Positions 27,334-36,453 are shown, counted from the stretch's first letter. The stretch: DNA of 64,000 nucleotides from KBS50 sp042666615 (GCF_042666615.1 NZ_JBHTDD010000001.1:62001-126000); one strand, 5' to 3'. The notes: generated by a model from the letters alone, not told the origin. A program made the numbers and translations.

Positions 27334-28739
27334 CGGCCCACCCGGGGTGCGGTGGCCAGCCGGGCCACGTCCCGCAGCACCAGGTCGAGGCTGCCCGAAC
27401 CGGCCCAGGTCACCACCGGCACGCCGTGCTCACGCAGCTGCCCCAGGGTGTTCTCCCGATCCAGCCGCCACAGTCGCTGGGCGACCGCGGCCCAGGGGTC
27501 CCGCCGGTCCGGCGGTCCGGCCTCCGGCAGCGTGTCGATGGCGATCACGAACCGCCCGGACCGGGCCAACCGGGCCAACATCTCCGCGGACCGGTCGTCC
27601 AGCAGCGGGGTGAACACCACCACGAGCGCGTCCGAGGACAGCAGGTGCGGACCGAACGCCTGGTCCGAGATCTCGTGCGCGGCGCTGTCGGGCTCGACGT
27701 CGAGCAGCCACTCCAGGACGGTCAGGTACTGCCGGCGCCCGGTGGCCGGCCGCAGCCGGCGCGCGGCCAACCCGTACTCCAGCATGGACACCCGGTCACC
27801 ACGGTGCAGGTAGTGCTCGGCGATCGCGGCCGCGGCCCGGACCGTGGTGTCCAGCACCGATGCCGACCCGTCGACCCCACCCGATCGCCCCGCCTCGTTC
27901 AGCACGTCGAGCAGCAGCACCACCTCGGCGTCCCGATCGGACAGGGTGGCGGCGACGTGCAGTTGGCGGGCCCGCAACGAGACCCGCCAGTCGATCCGGC
28001 GCAGTCGGTCACCGGGCGCGAAGACGCGTACCCCGGCCAGCTCGCCGCCCTCCCCCGGCCGGCGGGACCGGTGGCCACCGACGAGACCGGCGGCCCGCGG
28101 CATGGCCTCCACCGCCTCGAACGGCTCGGTGGCCGGATAGACCCGCACGGCGCTCGCCGCACCGCCGACCGGGCGGCTGACCAGCAGACCGTCGCAGGCC
28201 GCCACCCGCGCGCCGGCCGGCCCGATCCGGTGCCGACCCCACCGGCGGGTCCGGCCAGCCAGATCAAGATCGATCTCCGTCCCGGCCGACACGGTGGCCA
28301 GGAACGGTCGATCGGCGAGTTCGAGGGGCGGCTCGGCGGCGCCCGTGGCGAACCCGACCCGGTCGAACCGCAGCCACGGCGAGCCACCGACCCGCAGCAA
28401 CGCCAGGTCGTAGTCGACGTCACCGGGATTGCCGACGGCCACCGAGGCACGCACCGGTCCGCCCTCGACCAGGACGCCGTCCTCGGCCGCCACGCTCACC
28501 GCCGGCAGCCGCGCGGGCCGCCGCCGGAGCGAGTACGCGGTACCGACCGCCAACGGCGCGGCGAGCACCACCAGGTCGACCCGGCCGAGCAGCACCGCAC
28601 CGACAAGCAGGACGCCGGTGAGCAGCACCGCCCGGCCAAGGGCACGAGTGGGTGCCCAGTCCGGCGCCGGCACGTCCGGTTCGGGGGCGGGGCGGTCGCG
28701 GTGGACGGGCGGTACGGCCGGACGGATCGGCGTGGTCAA
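27330..28739 (-). CDS. DUF58 (von Willebrand A-like) protein
   Basis: A 469-aa protein with two N-terminal membrane helices (about residues 33-70). The DUF58 core RLRRIDWRVSLRARQLHVA is near residue 245, followed by a VWA-like domain (EVVLLLDVLNEAG). DUF58 proteins are the usual partners of MoxR ATPases, probably as clients or adaptors. Start TTG 28739, overlapping the MoxR stop as TTGA. Confidence 0.88.
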   Translation of the reverse strand: MTTPIRPAVPPVHRDRPAPEPDVPAPDWAPTRALGRAVLLTGVLLVGAVLLGRVDLVVLAAPLAVGTAYSLRRRPARLPAVSVAAEDGVLVEGGPVRASVAVGNPGDVDYDLALLRVGGSPWLRFDRVGFATGAAEPPLELADRPFLATVSAGTEIDLDLAGRTRRWGRHRIGPAGARVAACDGLLVSRPVGGAASAVRVYPATEPFEAVEAMPRAAGLVGGHRSRRPGEGGELAGVRVFAPGDRLRRIDWRVSLRARQLHVAATLSDRDAEVVLLLDVLNEAGRSGGVDGSASVLDTTVRAAAAIAEHYLHRGDRVSMLEYGLAARRLRPATGRRQYLTVLEWLLDVEPDSAAHEISDQAFGPHLLSSDALVVVFTPLLDDRSAEMLARLARSGRFVIAIDTLPEAGPPDRRDPWAAVAQRLWRLDRENTLGQLREHGVPVVTWAGSGSLDLVLRDVARLATAPRVGR

Positions 28740-29737
28740 TGGGCCACCTGGTCGGCGGCGTGGCTGGGCAGGGCTCCGCTGGCCGGTGCGGGGGTCTGGT
28801 CGAGCACCTCGTTGACCACGAAGGCGGGGTCGACCCGGCGCAGCCACATCTCCGGACGCAGGGTGATCCGGTGCGCCAACGCGGGTACGGCCACCTCCTT
28901 GACGTCCTCGGGCACGACGAAGTCCCGGCCGGCCATCGCGGCCCGGGCGCGGGCCAGCAGCAGCAGGGCCAGCGAGCCGCGCGGCGAGGCGCCCACCAGG
29001 ACCGACGGGTGCGCCCGGGTGGCCGCCGTCAACTCGACGATGTAGTGCCCGAGCGAGTCCTCGACGACCACGTCCTCCAGTGCGGCCTGCATCGCGAGCA
29101 GGGTGGCCGGATCCACCACGGCGGCCAGCTCCGACTCCTCCCGCCGGCGGGACATCCGGCGGCGCAGCACATCCCACTCCTCGTCGTGGGTCGGGTAGCC
29201 GAACGACACCCGGAGCAGGAACCGGTCGAGCTGCGCCTCGGGCAGCGGATAGGTGCCCTCGTACTCGATGGGGTTGGCGGTGGCCAGCACGTGGAACGGT
29301 GCCTCCAGCCGGTAGGTGACGCCCTCGACGGACACCTGCTTCTCCTGCATGGCCTCCAGCAGGGCCGCCTGCGTCTTCGGCGGGGTCCGGTTGATCTCGT
29401 CGGCGAGCAGCAGGTTCGTGAAGACCGGGCCGGCCCGGAACGTGAAGTCGCCCTTGCTCTGGTCGTACAGGAAGGATCCGGTGACGTCGGCCGGCAGCAG
29501 GTCCGGGGTGAACTGGAGACGACGGAAGTCCAGCCCGAGGGCCTGCGCGAAGGACCGGGCGGTAAGCGTCTTGCCCAGCCCGGGCAGGTCCTCCAGCAGC
29601 ACGTGACCCCCGGCCAGGATGCCGGCCAGCACCAGTTCCAGGGCGTCCCGCTTGCCGACCACCACCGCGCCGACCGCGTCGAGCACCGTCCGGGCCAGCC
29701 GGCCCACCTCGCCGGTCTCGAACCTCACGTCGTTCAT
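28736..29737 (-). CDS. MoxR-family AAA ATPase
   Basis: A 333-aa AAA+ ATPase. Walker A LEDLPGLGKTLTARSF (about residue 48), Walker B LLLADEINRTPPKTQAALLEAM (in part: LLADEINR), sensor ATANPIEYEGTYPLPEAQ. MoxR proteins act as chaperone-like ATPases maturing or activating partner complexes; DUF58 and VWA proteins are the typical partners and are encoded next door. ATG 29737 overlaps the upstream stop (ATGA). Confidence 0.93.
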   Translation of the reverse strand: MNDVRFETGEVGRLARTVLDAVGAVVVGKRDALELVLAGILAGGHVLLEDLPGLGKTLTARSFAQALGLDFRRLQFTPDLLPADVTGSFLYDQSKGDFTFRAGPVFTNLLLADEINRTPPKTQAALLEAMQEKQVSVEGVTYRLEAPFHVLATANPIEYEGTYPLPEAQLDRFLLRVSFGYPTHDEEWDVLRRRMSRRREESELAAVVDPATLLAMQAALEDVVVEDSLGHYIVELTAATRAHPSVLVGASPRGSLALLLLARARAAMAGRDFVVPEDVKEVAVPALAHRITLRPEMWLRRVDPAFVVNEVLDQTPAPASGALPSHAADQVAH

Positions 29738-30297
29738 ATTCTCTCCAGTTCGGCGACGAGCGCCGCGAGTTCGCGCGGCGACGGTGGACGGCGGACCTCG
29801 GTGGCCAGGGTGTGCCAAGCGGCCTCGCCGAGCAGGGCGCGGGCGCGGGCCGGGTCGGATCGCCGGGTCAGGCCGTGCCGCTGCCGCAGTCGCTCGTCGG
29901 CGAGCGCGCCCAGCCGGGGCAACACCCGGGTGTTGTACCGGTCCACGTCCTTCTCCGCCCAGCCGAGGGTGTGTTCCCACCGGCCGATGGTCCGGTCCAG
30001 CGCGTCCCTGGCCACCCACGACGGATCCCCACCGGGCGACGCCGGGGCGATCCGCGCGGACGGCGGTGGCGCCAACCCGGCCGCCACCCGACGCACCACG
30101 AGCAGGGTGAGCACGCCCGCCAACACGGCGATCGCCGAGACCGCCACGCCGACCACCCGCAACCCGGCAAGCACCACCGCGGTGATCGCGCCGGCGATCA
30201 GCAGCGTACGCAGCACCCGGGCACCGCCGCCCCCACGCCGTGGCCGGGCGGGTGGCTCGTCAGCGTCCCCGAGCAGGTCGTCGATGCCGACGCTCAC
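29734..30297 (-). CDS. Two-helix membrane protein of the MoxR operon
   Basis: A 187-aa protein. Two adjacent transmembrane helices (about residues 28-68) precede a basic, helical domain (WVARDALDRTIGRWEHTLGWAEKD). GTG start 30297 overlapping the DUF4129 stop. Position between DUF4129 and MoxR suggests a structural partner in the same membrane complex; function unknown. Confidence 0.8.
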   Translation of the reverse strand: MSVGIDDLLGDADEPPARPRRGGGGARVLRTLLIAGAITAVVLAGLRVVGVAVSAIAVLAGVLTLLVVRRVAAGLAPPPSARIAPASPGGDPSWVARDALDRTIGRWEHTLGWAEKDVDRYNTRVLPRLGALADERLRQRHGLTRRSDPARARALLGEAAWHTLATEVRRPPSPRELAALVAELERI

Positions 30298-31049
30298 GGA
30301 GCCGGCACCTCCTCGGCGGACATCGACCGGGCGGTGGTCAGCTCGCCGCGCAGCCGGCGAAGTGCCGTCCGGGCCTGGTCACGCATCCGCTCGTCCACCG
30401 CGTGGGTGGCGTAGCGGGCCTCCCGGTAGACCCGGGCGAACTCGGCAAGCACGTCGGCACTGACCACGGCCGGCGTGCCGCTGACCGGGTCACCCCGCAG
30501 CAACCGGGTCACCAGGTCGGTGGGCGTGTCACCGACCCGGCGCGGCACGCCCACCGCGGCGGCGGCCTCCTCCAACCGGACCCAGCAGGCGATGACCGCG
30601 GTACGCGGGTCGGTGGCGGCATCGTCGAGTTGCACGAGGCCGGCGTCGAGGGCGGCCACCACCTCCTCGGTGGCCTGACCTGCGATCGTCGGTGACCGGA
30701 CGGCCCACCGCGTCCGCATCCGCCGGCGGATCGCTCCGCCGAGCACGCTCCACAGCACCAGACCGAGGATGCCGGCGACGACAAGGGCGAGCACCACCGT
30801 CAGCGCGGCACCGAGCCAGCCCGGCACCTCGGTGGGGGCCGCCTGGGCGGCGCCGGACGGGCGCGGCTCCAGGGTCGGCGGCAGCGACGGCAACGCGGTC
30901 GAGTACTCCTCCAGCACCGGCACGTCGTCGGCAGCCGGTGCGACCGGGCGCAGGCCGATGGAGGAGTGTCCGGCGGCGACCGCCGCGGCGCCGAGCAGGG
31001 CCGCGACGGCCAGCGTGGGCCACCAGCGGCGCAGCGGATCGCGGTCCAT
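30294..31049 (-). CDS. DUF4129 membrane protein, first gene of the MoxR operon
   Basis: A 251-aa protein. An N-terminal hydrophobic helix, an extracytoplasmic Pro-rich stretch, a second helix (about residues 78-103) and a cytoplasmic C-terminal DUF4129 domain with CWVRLEEAAAAVGVPRR, DTPTDLVTRLL and FARVYREARYATH. The last motif is the family's signature. It leads an operon DUF4129 - small membrane protein - moxR - DUF58 - membrane protein. Confidence 0.87.
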   Translation of the reverse strand: MDRDPLRRWWPTLAVAALLGAAAVAAGHSSIGLRPVAPAADDVPVLEEYSTALPSLPPTLEPRPSGAAQAAPTEVPGWLGAALTVVLALVVAGILGLVLWSVLGGAIRRRMRTRWAVRSPTIAGQATEEVVAALDAGLVQLDDAATDPRTAVIACWVRLEEAAAAVGVPRRVGDTPTDLVTRLLRGDPVSGTPAVVSADVLAEFARVYREARYATHAVDERMRDQARTALRRLRGELTTARSMSAEEVPAP

Positions 31050-31075
31050 CGCCCCGCCTCCCTCCGCGCCCGGGT

Positions 31076-31849
31076 TCAGTCCAGTTCGGCCAGCCGCTTC
31101 GCGCGCGCGAACACCTCGTCCAGCATCACCGGCGTGAGCCGGCCGGTGAACGTGTTCTGCTGGCTGACGTGGTAGCACCCCAACACGGTGGGTGCCGCCC
31201 CGCCGGACCAGTGTGCCCCATGGCCGAACCGCGGACGCGGGCTGGGCGGACGCACCCCGTATGCCCGGGCCAGTGCTGGCCACCAGGCGGCCCAGGCGAA
31301 GGCGCCGAGGGCGACCACGACCCGTACCGATGGTCTGACCAGTTCCAGCTCGCGGTGCAGCCACGGGGCGCAGGTGTCCCGCTCGGCCGGCGTCGGCTTG
31401 TTGTCCGGCGGCGCGCACCGGACCGCCGCGAAGATCCGGGTGTGTCGTAGCGCCAGGCCGTCGTCGAGGGCCACGCTTGTCGGTTGGTTGGCCAGGCCGG
31501 CCCGGTGCAGCGCGGCGAAGAGCACGTCACCGGACCGGTCGCCGGTGAAGATCCGGCCGGTGCGGTTGCCGCCGTGCGCCGCGGGCGCCAGCCCGAGGAT
31601 GGCGATCCGGGCGTCGGCCGGCCCGAACCCGGGCACCGGCCGCCCCCAGTACCGCTGGTCCCGGAAGGCGGCCCGCCGGGTGGCCGCCACCTCCTCCCGC
31701 CAGGCCACCAGCCGTGGGCAGGCGAAACAGTCGCTGATGGCGCCGTCGAGGTCAGCCAGGTCGGTAGCCCGGGGCGCGTGCGTAGCGACCTCTTCCGGGG
31801 TACGCGACAGCGGCGGTCCGCCGGTCGTGGATGCCTCGTTACCGGTCAG
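31076..31849 (-). CDS. Family 5 uracil-DNA glycosylase, start codon unclear
   Basis: Removes uracil (and probably hypoxanthine) from DNA. Motifs: GLAPAAHGGNRTGRIFTGD (about 20 residues, motif 1) and CYHVSQQNTFTGRL (motif 3). Four Fe-S cysteines are visible: DCFACPRL and RCAPP...DTCAPWL. The first two lie upstream of the only standard start, GTG 31708. The frame continues open to a TGA at 31862-31864 but contains only CTG candidates (31849, 31810, 31759). I give the outer CTG; the true start is uncertain. A 15-bp tandem repeat lies immediately upstream. Starting at 31708 would lose two cluster ligands. Confidence 0.75.
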   Translation of the reverse strand: MTGNEASTTGGPPLSRTPEEVATHAPRATDLADLDGAISDCFACPRLVAWREEVAATRRAAFRDQRYWGRPVPGFGPADARIAILGLAPAAHGGNRTGRIFTGDRSGDVLFAALHRAGLANQPTSVALDDGLALRHTRIFAAVRCAPPDNKPTPAERDTCAPWLHRELELVRPSVRVVVALGAFAWAAWWPALARAYGVRPPSPRPRFGHGAHWSGGAAPTVLGCYHVSQQNTFTGRLTPVMLDEVFARAKRLAELD

Positions 31850-31860
31850 CGTCGTCGCCC

Positions 31861-31905
31861 GTCAGCCTCATTGCCGTCAGCCTCATTGCCGTCAGCCTCG
31901 TTGCG
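31861..31905. repeat. Three 15-bp tandem repeats between two genes
   Basis: gtcagcctcattgcc occurs twice exactly and once with two changes, filling the gap between the dienelactone-hydrolase-like stop and the start region of the glycosylase. It may have displaced the glycosylase's original start. Confidence 0.88.
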
Positions 31906-31906
31906 G

Positions 31907-32596
31907 TCAGCCCAGCTTCGCCCGGAAGAACTCGAGGGTCCGGGCCCACGCGCTGGCCGCCGCTGGCTGGTGGTACGCCTCGGGCCGGTCATCGTCGAAG
32001 AAGGCCCGGACGGTGCCGGGATAGTCGCAGACCTGGCATTCCCCACCGGCCGTCTCGATCGCTCGGCGCGTGGCCAGCGCACCGTCGCCGGATGACGGTT
32101 CCTCGGCGCAGCAGTGGATCAACGCGCTCTTGCCCGCGTAGCCGGCCCAGTCGGTAGGCATCCCGTCCCAGGGCAGCACCGGATAGAACCCGACCGCGCC
32201 GACGATCCGGTCGGACCGGGTCGCCGACCACAGGGCCAGGCTGCCGCCGGCGCCGAACCCGACGACTCCCACCTTGCCGGCCACCCCGGATCGCCCGGCA
32301 AGGTACTCGGCGGCACCGGCGATCTCGACCGAGGCCCGGTCCAGTTCCGGGGCGTCGACCGGCCGCGTTTCCTGGCCGGACCTGTCGAGGCCGGCGGACG
32401 CCCCGCGGTCCAGATCGACGGCCAGCGCGGCGAAACCCGCCTCCGCGAACCGATCGGCGACCGAGGTGATGTGCGGCACCAGCCCCCACCACTCCTGGAC
32501 CACGACGACGGCAGGCCGGCTCTCCCCGGGAGCGGGTCGGGCGAGGTAGCCCTCACCCGCGTTGCCGGCACCGTGATAGGTCACCATCTCGCCCAT
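31907..32596 (-). CDS. Dienelactone hydrolase-like protein lacking catalytic residues
   Basis: A 229-aa alpha/beta-hydrolase with the DLH layout: VVVVQEWWGLVPHITSVADR at the N-terminus and RTLEFFRAKLG at the C-terminus. At the nucleophile elbow, where the family has GFCMGG (or GFSxGG), this protein has GFGAGGSLALW, with Gly in place of Cys. Where the family has GHAFFND, it has TVRAFFDDDRP, so the histidine is also replaced. Probably not a hydrolase by the normal mechanism. Length and frame are intact, so it is not a simple pseudogene. Confidence 0.82.
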   Translation of the reverse strand: MGEMVTYHGAGNAGEGYLARPAPGESRPAVVVVQEWWGLVPHITSVADRFAEAGFAALAVDLDRGASAGLDRSGQETRPVDAPELDRASVEIAGAAEYLAGRSGVAGKVGVVGFGAGGSLALWSATRSDRIVGAVGFYPVLPWDGMPTDWAGYAGKSALIHCCAEEPSSGDGALATRRAIETAGGECQVCDYPGTVRAFFDDDRPEAYHQPAAASAWARTLEFFRAKLG

Positions 32597-32783
32597 CGGC
32601 CGTCCTCCTGTCGGTCAGACATCATTGGCTGGTCGCAGGGTCCATCCGGCCGAGGTCCATCGGCCAGACGCCCGAGGCGTGCACTTACGTGCCGGTAGCG
32701 TGCCATGCCGGGACGGTGCCGCGAAACCCGCGGCAACGTGGGATATGCCTTCCTGTCGCCGTACGTTCGCCGTCCGTACGCCG

Positions 32784-33845
32784 TCAGGGCGTCGACGTGG
32801 CGGTCGGCTCGGTCGTCGGTCCGGTGGCCGAACCAGGCGTTGGTGCCGTTGTCCCGGGCGCGGCGGTCGAGCCGGGGCCCGCCGTCGTCCCGGGGGCCGG
32901 AGCGTTCGTTGTCGGCTCAGCCGGCCCGTCCGTCGTCGGCTCCGCCGGCGGTGGGGTGCGGGCGACCCGCGGACCCGCGTGGCCGAACGGCGCGTAGTCG
33001 GGGCAGTACGGGTACGTGTACCGGGGCCCGGGTCCGCGACTGAACTGCTCCGGCGCGTTCGCGGTCGCGGTCCCGCACCAATCCGGGTAGCCCAGTTGGA
33101 TCGGCCGGCCCTCCTGGTCGAAGATCCGGGCGCCGTCGACCAGCCGTCCCTCGCTGTCGTAGATGTAGAGGTCCTGCACGTCCGTGTACGGGTTCTCGTT
33201 GTACGACGGGGTGTAATAGCCGCCCGATGTCGCCCGGCCGTCGGCCCCGAGCAGGCCGGCCAGTCCGATCAGCACGATCAGCCCACCGGCGACGCCGACC
33301 ACCAACCGGGGCGCCCGGCTCAGCCGGTCGCCGCGCCGGCCCAACCAGATCGACCCCAGGACGGCCGCCACCAGCAGCGGGAATGCGGCCACCGTGCTGC
33401 CGCCGAGCCGGGGCACGATGCCGAGGTCGCCGCCGATCAGCATGGCCAGCACCAGCACCGCGAGGTATCCCCGGGCCACCCACCACGCGGGCCGCAGCAG
33501 CCGGAGGAACTCGCTGGTCCGGGCGTAGCCGAGCAGCGGTCCGGTGGCCCGGTCCAGGGTGGCCAACCGGATCCGGGCCGAGCGCAGCGCGGCAGCGGCC
33601 CGGTCGTCCAGGGTGAGCTTTCGGGTCGGTTCGGCGAGGCCGGCGGCGGCCCGGAGTTCGGCCGCGTACGCCTCGGGCGGGCCGAGCCGCTCGACAAGCG
33701 TGCCACCGTTCTCGGCACCGACCTCGGCCAGGTGCTCGGGCAGGTCTTCGAGCAGTTCCCGGCGCACCTCCGGGGACAGGTCGGCGAGCGCGGCGCGGAC
33801 CCGGGCGACGTACTCGGTTATCTCCTGCCCACTGATGACGGTCAT
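32784..33845 (-). CDS. HAAS-domain membrane protein paired with PadR
   Basis: A 353-aa protein. The first 60 residues (YVARVRAALADLSPEVRRELLEDL) are a HAAS/DUF1700-type helical domain. Four hydrophobic helices follow (about residues 120-205), then an extracytoplasmic region containing Tyr-rich and Cys residues and a Pro/Thr-rich tail. HAAS proteins are usual neighbours of PadR regulators and probably sense or respond to envelope signals. It starts 31 bp after the PadR stop. Confidence 0.82.
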   Translation of the reverse strand: MTVISGQEITEYVARVRAALADLSPEVRRELLEDLPEHLAEVGAENGGTLVERLGPPEAYAAELRAAAGLAEPTRKLTLDDRAAAALRSARIRLATLDRATGPLLGYARTSEFLRLLRPAWWVARGYLAVLVLAMLIGGDLGIVPRLGGSTVAAFPLLVAAVLGSIWLGRRGDRLSRAPRLVVGVAGGLIVLIGLAGLLGADGRATSGGYYTPSYNENPYTDVQDLYIYDSEGRLVDGARIFDQEGRPIQLGYPDWCGTATANAPEQFSRGPGPRYTYPYCPDYAPFGHAGPRVARTPPPAEPTTDGPAEPTTNAPAPGTTAGPGSTAAPGTTAPTPGSATGPTTEPTATSTP

Positions 33846-33876
33846 GGCGCGATGCCTCCAAGCTCTCGTATCGCCG

Positions 33877-34209
33877 TCACGCGGCCATCCCCCGATCGTC
33901 GAGCAGACCGTCCATCGTGGCGGCGAACGACCGCCAGACCTTGCCGGACCGCGCCAGCTGGTCGCGACCGGCGTTGTTGAGCGCGTAGTACTTGCGGTGC
34001 GGACCCGCCTCGCTCGGCACCACGTACGTGGTCAGGAGCCCGGCCTGGAAGAGCCGGCGCAGGGTGCCATAGACCGACGCGTCGCCGACATCGTCAAGTC
34101 CCGCGACGCGCAGCCGGCGCATGATGTCGTAGCCGTATCCGTCCTCCTCCCGGAGGACGGCGAGGACCGCCAGGTCCAGGACGCCCTTGAGCAGTTGCGT
34201 CGTGTCCAC
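33877..34209 (-). CDS. PadR family transcriptional regulator
   Basis: A 110-aa winged-helix repressor: LLKGVLDLAVLAVLREEDGYGYDIMRRL, then DASVYGTLRRLFQAGLL as recognition helix and KYYALNNAGRDQL as wing (all in part). Start given as GTG 34209 (MDTTQLLKGVLD); ATG 34230 would add seven residues. Upstream sequence TATTGCGCATTGCACA (minus strand) has dyad character and could be its own operator. Cotranscribed with the HAAS gene. Confidence 0.9.
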   Translation of the reverse strand: MDTTQLLKGVLDLAVLAVLREEDGYGYDIMRRLRVAGLDDVGDASVYGTLRRLFQAGLLTTYVVPSEAGPHRKYYALNNAGRDQLARSGKVWRSFAATMDGLLDDRGMAA

Positions 34210-34355
34210 CCGCGGCACACTACTGTGCAATGCGCAATAGCGTCAAGCTGGCCGCGCCGCGCTCCCGGCACCCGGCACCAGCCGAGGCGCGGCCTCCGAA
34301 CCGCTTGCCGCGACGGCGGCGGTTAAACTGCCACCCTCGATGATCGGGGGAGCGA

Positions 34356-35201
34356 ATGGCGACGATCGATCCGGTGCCGACCTACGAGCGAGCCGACCGG
34401 CCGCCGGTCGACCTGCGCACCGACGTGCCCCACCCGGCCCGGGTGTACGACTACCTACTCGGGGGCAAGGACAACTTCGCGGCCGACCGGGCCGCCGCCG
34501 AGAAAGGCTTGCAGGCCAACCCGAGCAGCCGCGTCCCGCCCCGGGAGAACCGTCGTTTCCTGGTCCGGGCGGTACGCCACCTGGCGGCCGAGGCCGGCAT
34601 CCGGCAGTTCCTGGACATCGGCACCGGGATCCCCACCGCGCCCAGCGTCCACGAGGTGGCCCAGGCCGTCGATCCGACGACCCGGGTCGTGTACGCCGAC
34701 AACGACCCCATCGTGCTGAGCCACGCGCGGGCCCTGCTCACCGGCACTCCGGAGGGTCAGACCGCCTACCTCGACGCCGACCTGCGCGACGTGGACGCGA
34801 TCCTCGACTCGCCGGTACTGCGGGCGACACTCGACCTCGGCCAGCCGGTCGGCCTGCTGCTCATCGCCATCCTGCACTTCGTCGGCGACGACGACGACCC
34901 GTACGGCATCGTGCGCCGGCTGATCGACGCCCTCCCCTCCGGCAGTTACCTGGCGCTGTCCCACCTCACCGGCGACTTCAACCCGGCGGCCTGGGAGAAG
35001 ATCGCCGCCATCTACCGGGCGCAGGGCGTCACCATGCGGGTCCGGTCCAGGGCCGAGATCGACCGGTTCTTCACCGGCCTCGAGCTGATCGAACCCGGCG
35101 TACAGGTGGTGTCGCGGTGGCGGCCGGACGAAGCCGGCGAGGCGACGCCGCCGACCGACGCCGAAGTCTCCGTGTACGGCGCGGTGGCACGCAAGGCGTA
35201 A
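34356..35201 (+). CDS. SAM-dependent methyltransferase, DUF574 type
   Basis: A 281-aa protein of the actinobacterial DUF574/Methyltransf_19 family: HPARVYDYLLGGKDNFAADR at the N-terminus, the SAM loop FLDIGTGIPTAPSVHEVAQ, and VVYADNDPIVLSHARALL. Substrates unknown; the family is greatly expanded in actinomycetes. Monocistronic; the next gene (SnoaL-like) converges 6 bp away. Confidence 0.9.
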   Translation: MATIDPVPTYERADRPPVDLRTDVPHPARVYDYLLGGKDNFAADRAAAEKGLQANPSSRVPPRENRRFLVRAVRHLAAEAGIRQFLDIGTGIPTAPSVHEVAQAVDPTTRVVYADNDPIVLSHARALLTGTPEGQTAYLDADLRDVDAILDSPVLRATLDLGQPVGLLLIAILHFVGDDDDPYGIVRRLIDALPSGSYLALSHLTGDFNPAAWEKIAAIYRAQGVTMRVRSRAEIDRFFTGLELIEPGVQVVSRWRPDEAGEATPPTDAEVSVYGAVARKA

Positions 35202-35207
35202 CCCCGC

Positions 35208-35744
35208 TCAGCGGTCGCCCGGGCGCCCGGCTCGTGCGCTGGGCGGCGCGGCCATCGGCACCATTCGGTGCTCGCCCAGCCGGGTGAGCACTGCCAGCGG
35301 CCGGGTGGCCATCCCGATCATCCGGGCGAGTCCGGGCCGGGACTGCCGGCGCAGCAACCGCGGCCCGATTTCCGCCATGACCGCGGTGAGCGCCGGCAGC
35401 GGCCGCCCGAAAAGGGTGATCTCGCGGATCTGTCCGGCGGCGTCGAGGCGCACCAACTGGGCCTCCTCGACCTCCTCGCGGCCGGTCCGGGCCCGGTAGA
35501 ACAGCGCCCGGGTGTCCCCGGTGCCCACCGAGGTGTGGAAGCGGATGTCGTGGATCACCTCGAAGGCCGCGGCCAGCATGTCGCCGACCTCGGTGCGGCC
35601 CCGGAACCGGAACTGGGCGGTGAGCGGTGAGATGACCTCCACCTCCTCGGCCAGGCACTGCACGGCTGCCGGCGCGTCGCCGCGTTCCCCGGCCATCCGC
35701 CACGCGGCGATCGTCTCCTCGTACACATGGTCGTTCCTCGACAT
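35208..35744 (-). CDS. SnoaL-like / NTF2-fold protein
   Basis: A 178-aa protein with an NTF2-like cone: YEETIAAWRMAGERGDAPAA, CLAEEVEVISPLTAQFRFRG and FRGRTEVGDMLAAAF (in part). Such proteins may be ketosteroid-isomerase-type enzymes or ligand-binding proteins. The last 60 residues are basic and extend beyond the usual fold. ATG 35744. Confidence 0.8.
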   Translation of the reverse strand: MSRNDHVYEETIAAWRMAGERGDAPAAVQCLAEEVEVISPLTAQFRFRGRTEVGDMLAAAFEVIHDIRFHTSVGTGDTRALFYRARTGREEVEEAQLVRLDAAGQIREITLFGRPLPALTAVMAEIGPRLLRRQSRPGLARMIGMATRPLAVLTRLGEHRMVPMAAPPSARAGRPGDR

Positions 35745-36099
35745 CGCACCCTCCCCCACGTCGCGTGTGATGTCCGATGTCCACTGTCTCATCACGACAC
35801 CGCTCGCGCGGGTGATCCCGCGGTGCGAGTGCGTGCCGACCGTCAGTGGGCCAGCAGTTCGATCACGGCACCGCGGCCTGCCGCGGCACGGGAGACCGCG
35901 GCGGGCGCGTGCTGGACCCCCCGCGAGGTCCTCGCCGCCGTGGCCGGCGGCGAGCCCGGCGGCGCAGCAGCGCGAAGTACGGTGCCAGCGACACGGGGCG
36001 TCTTCGTCATGCGGACTACGCTGGTGGCCAGGCGAAAATCGCTCAAGGACGCACGTCGAAATGGGTGCTACCGCGAGGTACGCATCGGGGAGGACAGTC
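35745..36099. other. 355-bp intergenic region between SnoaL-like and HxlR genes
   Basis: Divergent promoter region. A minus-strand open frame of 67 codons (35843-36046) exists but shows only Ala/Arg-rich low complexity and no recognisable motif; I leave it unannotated. No RNA gene or strong repeat seen. Confidence 0.5.
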
Positions 36100-36453
36100 G
36101 TGGCGACCACGCACAGGCCCGGGTCGTACATCTGCGGCATCGACGCGGCCATGGAGGTCATCGGCGGCAAGTGGAAGGGCCTGATCCTCTGGGCGCTGCA
36201 GGAACGGCCGCACCGGTTCGGTGAGCTGCGCCGGGAACTGCCCGGGGTGACCGAGAAGGTGCTCTCCTCGCACCTACGCGAACTCGAGGCGGACGGCATC
36301 GTGCACCGGGAGGTGTACGCCGAGGTGCCACCGCGGGTGGAATACTCGCTGACCCCGCTCGGCGAGTCGCTCAACGAGGCGCTGGCACCGCTCGGCACCT
36401 GGGGATCGCGGCACATTCTCGGCCAGGTCGAGGCGCACCACCCGGCCTCCTAG
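36100..36453 (+). CDS. HxlR family transcriptional regulator
   Basis: A 117-aa winged-helix protein: ICGIDAAMEVIGGKWKGLIL, RFGELRRELPGVTEKVLSSH and YAEVPPRVEYSLTPLGESL. The conserved N-terminal cysteine (Cys near residue 13) is present; in some HxlR members it senses aldehydes or oxidants. Start GTG 36100 sits 5 nt after GGAGGAC; an upstream ATG (36061) lacks a ribosome-binding site. It may control the reductase gene downstream. Confidence 0.9.
   Translation: MATTHRPGSYICGIDAAMEVIGGKWKGLILWALQERPHRFGELRRELPGVTEKVLSSHLRELEADGIVHREVYAEVPPRVEYSLTPLGESLNEALAPLGTWGSRHILGQVEAHHPAS

Noticed and set aside
35843..36046. 67-codon minus-strand frame upstream of hxlR
   Set aside because: Ala/Arg/Pro-rich without motifs and without a convincing start; could be a decayed gene end but evidence is too thin.
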